A DNA stretch of 64,000 bases from Variovorax paradoxus (GTDB taxonomy: Bacteria; Pseudomonadota; Gammaproteobacteria; Burkholderiales; Burkholderiaceae_C). A model generated the notes under the pieces. The model had not been told where the DNA came from. It searched no databases and saw only the letters and a list, made by a program, of their open reading frames with translations. Both the position numbers and the translations under genes were made by a program. Positions within the stretch are counted from its first letter, which is position 1; each line of letters begins with the position of its first letter. Below, one piece after another: positions 61,474 to 64,000 of the stretch. Where the stretch lies: NCBI RefSeq assembly GCF_009498455.1, contig NZ_CP045644.1:6327001-6391000 (forward strand), in the 5' to 3' direction.

Positions 61474-62922
61474 CTACTTCGCGACTTCCGACACCAGCCG
61501 GTACAGGAACTCGCGCCCGTCGTACAGCCGCTGGATCTCGATGCGTTCATCGAGCCCGTGCGCGCGTGCATCGGATGGCTCCAGGAACATGCCGGTCACG
61601 CCGTACATCGGGATGCCGGCGTTGCGCAGGAAGCGGCTGTCGGTGGCGCCGGTGCTCATCGCGGGCACCACGGGCACGCCGGGCCACATCTGCTGCGTGA
61701 GCGTCTCGACCGTCTTCACGAGGTCGCCGTTCAGCGGCGAGGCCGGGCTGCGCAGCGGCTTGCCCATGTTGCGCACCACGATCTTGTCGTTGCCCACGGC
61801 CTGGGTCAGCAGGCGCTCGACTTCTTCCGGATCGTCGTGCGGCAGGATGCGGCAATTGACCGTGGCCTTGGCCGATTGCGGCAGCGCGTTCTCGGCATGG
61901 CCGGCCTGCACCATCGTCGCCACGCAGGTGGTGCGCAGCTGCGCGTTGTAGGCCGGGTTGGCCGTCATGCGCTCGAGCACGCCGGCGTCGGGGTTGCCGC
62001 TGCCGATGGCGCGCATGTCGTCGGCCAGCTGGCCGGTGGCAAAGGGCGCGCTGCGTGCGAAGTACGTTTTGGTGACGTCCGCGAGCTTGATCGGGAAGGC
62101 GTAGTTGCCCAGGCGCTCCAGGCCGGCCGAGAGCGCGTAGATCGGGTTGGTCTTGGTCGGCACCGAGCTGTGGCCGCCCACGTCGCGCATCTCGAGCATG
62201 TAGGTGGTGTACATCTTCTCGGCCACCTGCATGCGGTGCAGGTTCGGCTTGCCGCCGCGCAGCTCGCCGCCGCCGCCTTCGTTGATGCCGAACTCGGCCT
62301 GCAGCAGCTCGGGCTTGTTGCTGATGAGCCAGAAGGCGCCGTTGCTCAGCGCGTCGCCGCGCTCCTCGTCGGCCGTGAGCGCCAGGATGATGTCGCGCTT
62401 GGGCTTGAAGCCCTCCTGCTTGAGCTGCCCCAGCACGGAGACCAGAGCCGCGGCCATGGCCTTGTCGTCGATGGCGCCGCGCGCCGTGAAGTAGCCGCCG
62501 GTTTCCTGCAGCTTGAAGGGGTCGGTCTTCCAGTCTTCGCGGCGGGCCTCGACCACGTCGATGTGGGCCAGCAGCAGCAGCGGCTTCTTGCTGCCGTCAC
62601 CCTTGAAGCGCAGCACCAGGTTCCCCTTCTTCGGGAAGGGCTCGAAGATCTGGATGTCGCCCGCGGCGAAGCCGGCATCGACCAGCCGCTTTTCCATGGC
62701 CCGCGCCGCGGCGGTGTTGTCACCCACCGAGTGCGTGGTGTTGATCTCGATCAGCTCCTTGTAGATCTCGCGGAAGCGCTGCTGCTGCGCGGTGAGCGGC
62801 GCGGTCTGCGCCTGGGCGCCGGCGATGCCGGCCAGGGCCAGCGAGAGCGCCAGCACGCCGCGTTTGGCGACGGTCAAGGGCGAAGAAGAAAACGACGAAC
62901 GGCGACGGGTCTGCATCCTCAT
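61474..62922 (-). CDS. M20 family metallopeptidase, exported
   Basis: A 482-residue di-zinc carboxypeptidase/dipeptidase with a signal peptide (ALSLALAGIAGAQAQ). Metal ligands are in LLLAHIDVVEA (His and the following Asp), GAIDDKA (bridging Asp), ADEERG (catalytic and metal Glu), MFLEPSDARAHGLDE (last His). The dimerisation domain starts near RDVGGHSSVP. GGAGAGAG precedes ATG 62920-62922. It faces ggt; a periplasmic GGT and dipeptidase together could degrade glutathione to amino acids. Confidence 0.93.
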   Translation of the reverse strand: MRMQTRRRSSFSSSPLTVAKRGVLALSLALAGIAGAQAQTAPLTAQQQRFREIYKELIEINTTHSVGDNTAAARAMEKRLVDAGFAAGDIQIFEPFPKKGNLVLRFKGDGSKKPLLLLAHIDVVEARREDWKTDPFKLQETGGYFTARGAIDDKAMAAALVSVLGQLKQEGFKPKRDIILALTADEERGDALSNGAFWLISNKPELLQAEFGINEGGGGELRGGKPNLHRMQVAEKMYTTYMLEMRDVGGHSSVPTKTNPIYALSAGLERLGNYAFPIKLADVTKTYFARSAPFATGQLADDMRAIGSGNPDAGVLERMTANPAYNAQLRTTCVATMVQAGHAENALPQSAKATVNCRILPHDDPEEVERLLTQAVGNDKIVVRNMGKPLRSPASPLNGDLVKTVETLTQQMWPGVPVVPAMSTGATDSRFLRNAGIPMYGVTGMFLEPSDARAHGLDERIEIQRLYDGREFLYRLVSEVAK

Positions 62923-63026
62923 GGTCTGGCTCTCTCCGGTGGTTGTTGTGGCGAGGGCCAGCATAGCAATCACACGGCGTTTTCGCCTGCACCTGAGCGA
63001 CCGCGAAGACGGGCACACTCGCGGCC

Positions 63027-64000
63027 ATGGGCACGCGCATGCAATGGGACATCTTCTGCAAAGTCATCGACAACCACGGCGACCTGGGCGTCTGCTGGCG
63101 CCTGGCCTGCCAGCTTGCGGCGGCGGGCGAACGCGCGCGGCTGTGGGTCGACGACCCGACGGCGCTGCACTGGATGGCGCCGGCCGGCTGCGACGGCGTG
63201 CAGGTGATCGACTGGTCCGATGCCGAAGCCGTGCGCCGCGCCGTTGCCGATTCGGTGCCTGAAGTGCTGGTCGAGGCCTTCGGGTGCGACCCGGAACCCG
63301 AGCTCGTCGCGCGATTCGCGCAGACCCCGAGCCATGCGCAGGCCTGGATCAACCTCGAGTACCTGTCGGCCGAGCCCTATGTCGAGAAGCTGCACCGACT
63401 GCCGTCGCCGGTGTTCAAGGGCCCAGGCGCCGGGCTGACGAAACGTTTCTTCTACCCGGGCTTCACGCCCGCGACCGGCGGCCTGCTGCGCGAGCCCGAC
63501 CTGATGGCGCGCCAGGCGCGCTTCGACCGGGCGCGCTGGCTGGAGGCGCAGCAGATTCCCTGGCGCGAAGGTGAGCGCCTGGTCTCGCTCTTTTGTTATG
63601 AGCCGCCGGCGCTGGCCGCCCTGCTCGCCCAGCTGGCTGCCGACCCGGCGCCCACGCGCTTGCTGGTCACCGCGGGCCGGGCCGCGCACGCCGTGCAGGC
63701 GTGTGTGTCAGATCGCCCGCTCGACGGTCAAAGCTCGCTATCAATTTCATACCTCCCCTACCTCAGCCAGGCGGATTTCGATCACCTGCTGTGGGCCTGC
63801 GACCTCAACTTCGTGCGCGGCGAAGACTCGCTGGTGCGCGCGCTCTGGGCCTGCGCGCCGCTGGTCTGGCAGATCTACCCGCAGGACGACGACGCGCACC
63901 ACGTCAAGCTCAATGCCTGGCTCGACTGGTTGGGCGCCCCGCCCGCGCTGCGGCTTTTTCACCACGCCTGGAACGGCTTCGGCGACCGTGCCCTGCCCCC
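63027..64000 (+). CDS. earP: EF-P arginine rhamnosyltransferase EarP (3' end outside window)
   Basis: Transfers rhamnose from TDP-rhamnose to Arg32 of elongation factor P, needed for translation of polyproline stretches. The first 324 codons are here; the family is about 380 residues. Visible are WDIFCKVIDNHGDLGVCWRLACQL with the catalytic Asp15/Asp19 (numbering from ATG 63027), EAFGCDPEPELVARF, WINLEYLSAEPY, and YLPYLSQADFDHLLWACDLNFVRGEDS with the nucleotide-sugar binding GEDS. ATG 63039 is an alternative start. The reading frame is open to the last base. Confidence 0.95.
   Translation, partial: MGTRMQWDIFCKVIDNHGDLGVCWRLACQLAAAGERARLWVDDPTALHWMAPAGCDGVQVIDWSDAEAVRRAVADSVPEVLVEAFGCDPEPELVARFAQTPSHAQAWINLEYLSAEPYVEKLHRLPSPVFKGPGAGLTKRFFYPGFTPATGGLLREPDLMARQARFDRARWLEAQQIPWREGERLVSLFCYEPPALAALLAQLAADPAPTRLLVTAGRAAHAVQACVSDRPLDGQSSLSISYLPYLSQADFDHLLWACDLNFVRGEDSLVRALWACAPLVWQIYPQDDDAHHVKLNAWLDWLGAPPALRLFHHAWNGFGDRALP

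Overview
The window is a GC-rich (mostly 65-70 %), densely coded bacterial chromosome segment. Protein sequences and gene order point to a betaproteobacterium of the order Burkholderiales, family Comamonadaceae, most like Variovorax or a close relative. The evidence is a Bug-type tripartite-tricarboxylate binding protein, PriB inside the S6-S18-L9 operon, an H-NS of the short GGRGRKPRW type, EarP, and adjacent surE-pcm-nlpD-rpoS genes. I see no insertion sequence, prophage, integrase or CRISPR array. It reads as core chromosome. No stretch longer than about 300 bases lacks a gene; the largest gaps (about 280 bases each side of tRNA-His) hold promoters and hairpins.

Layout. 1-6100: clpB (3' end cut off by the window edge), a Bug solute-binding protein, a class A acid phosphatase lipoprotein, and a DapA-family aldolase. 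4468-13214 (minus): an overlapping run alaA, DUF1176 protein, hom, thrC, mobB, moeA, moaD, moaE that mixes threonine and alanine metabolism with molybdenum cofactor synthesis (the DapA-like gene lies within its span on the other strand, between moaD and moaE). 13315-18870 (plus): Mth938-domain protein, Bcp peroxiredoxin, PhoH/PIN ATPase (apparent frameshift), then a tight operon of VOC, EVE, GyrI-like, MGMT-like and WYL regulator genes. 18890-22517 (minus): dnaB and the rpsF-priB-rpsR-rplI operon plus a small unknown gene. 22748-28462: divergent ppsA / ppsR, then ahpC and ahpF with OxyR-type operator sequences, next to bfr.

29288-40463 is the most interesting part: an iron-acquisition supercluster. 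It contains a PepSY membrane protein, DUF2271 protein, DUF4198 protein, ApbE flavin transferase and an inner-membrane flavodoxin/FNR reductase; a Fiu-type catecholate receptor with PiuC; Bfd; TonB (apparent frameshift), ExbB, ExbD; HemP; and a HbpS/GlcG-type protein. Four Fur-box-like sequences sit at the transcription units. The DUF2271 protein carries a DGVTGAS motif of the kind ApbE flavinylates, which suggests a flavin-based electron path across the inner membrane serving ferric-siderophore reduction.

40635-49976: a BI-1 family membrane protein, surE-pcm-nlpD-rpoS-rlmD (minus), a quinone oxidoreductase, H-NS, tRNA-His, a GlsB/YmgE stress membrane protein, a GIY-YIG-like small protein and a histidine phosphatase. 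50086-64000: PpiD, tRNA-Val, HU, a tartrate/D-malate dehydrogenase overlapping a haloacetate dehalogenase-like gene with a divergent LysR regulator, an EamA transporter, pgsA, uvrC, a lipoprotein gamma-glutamyltransferase facing an M20 peptidase, and the start of earP.

Two genes (phoH and tonB) are each broken by what looks like one missing C in a GCCCCA context, which is either a shared sequencing error type or real tract contraction.
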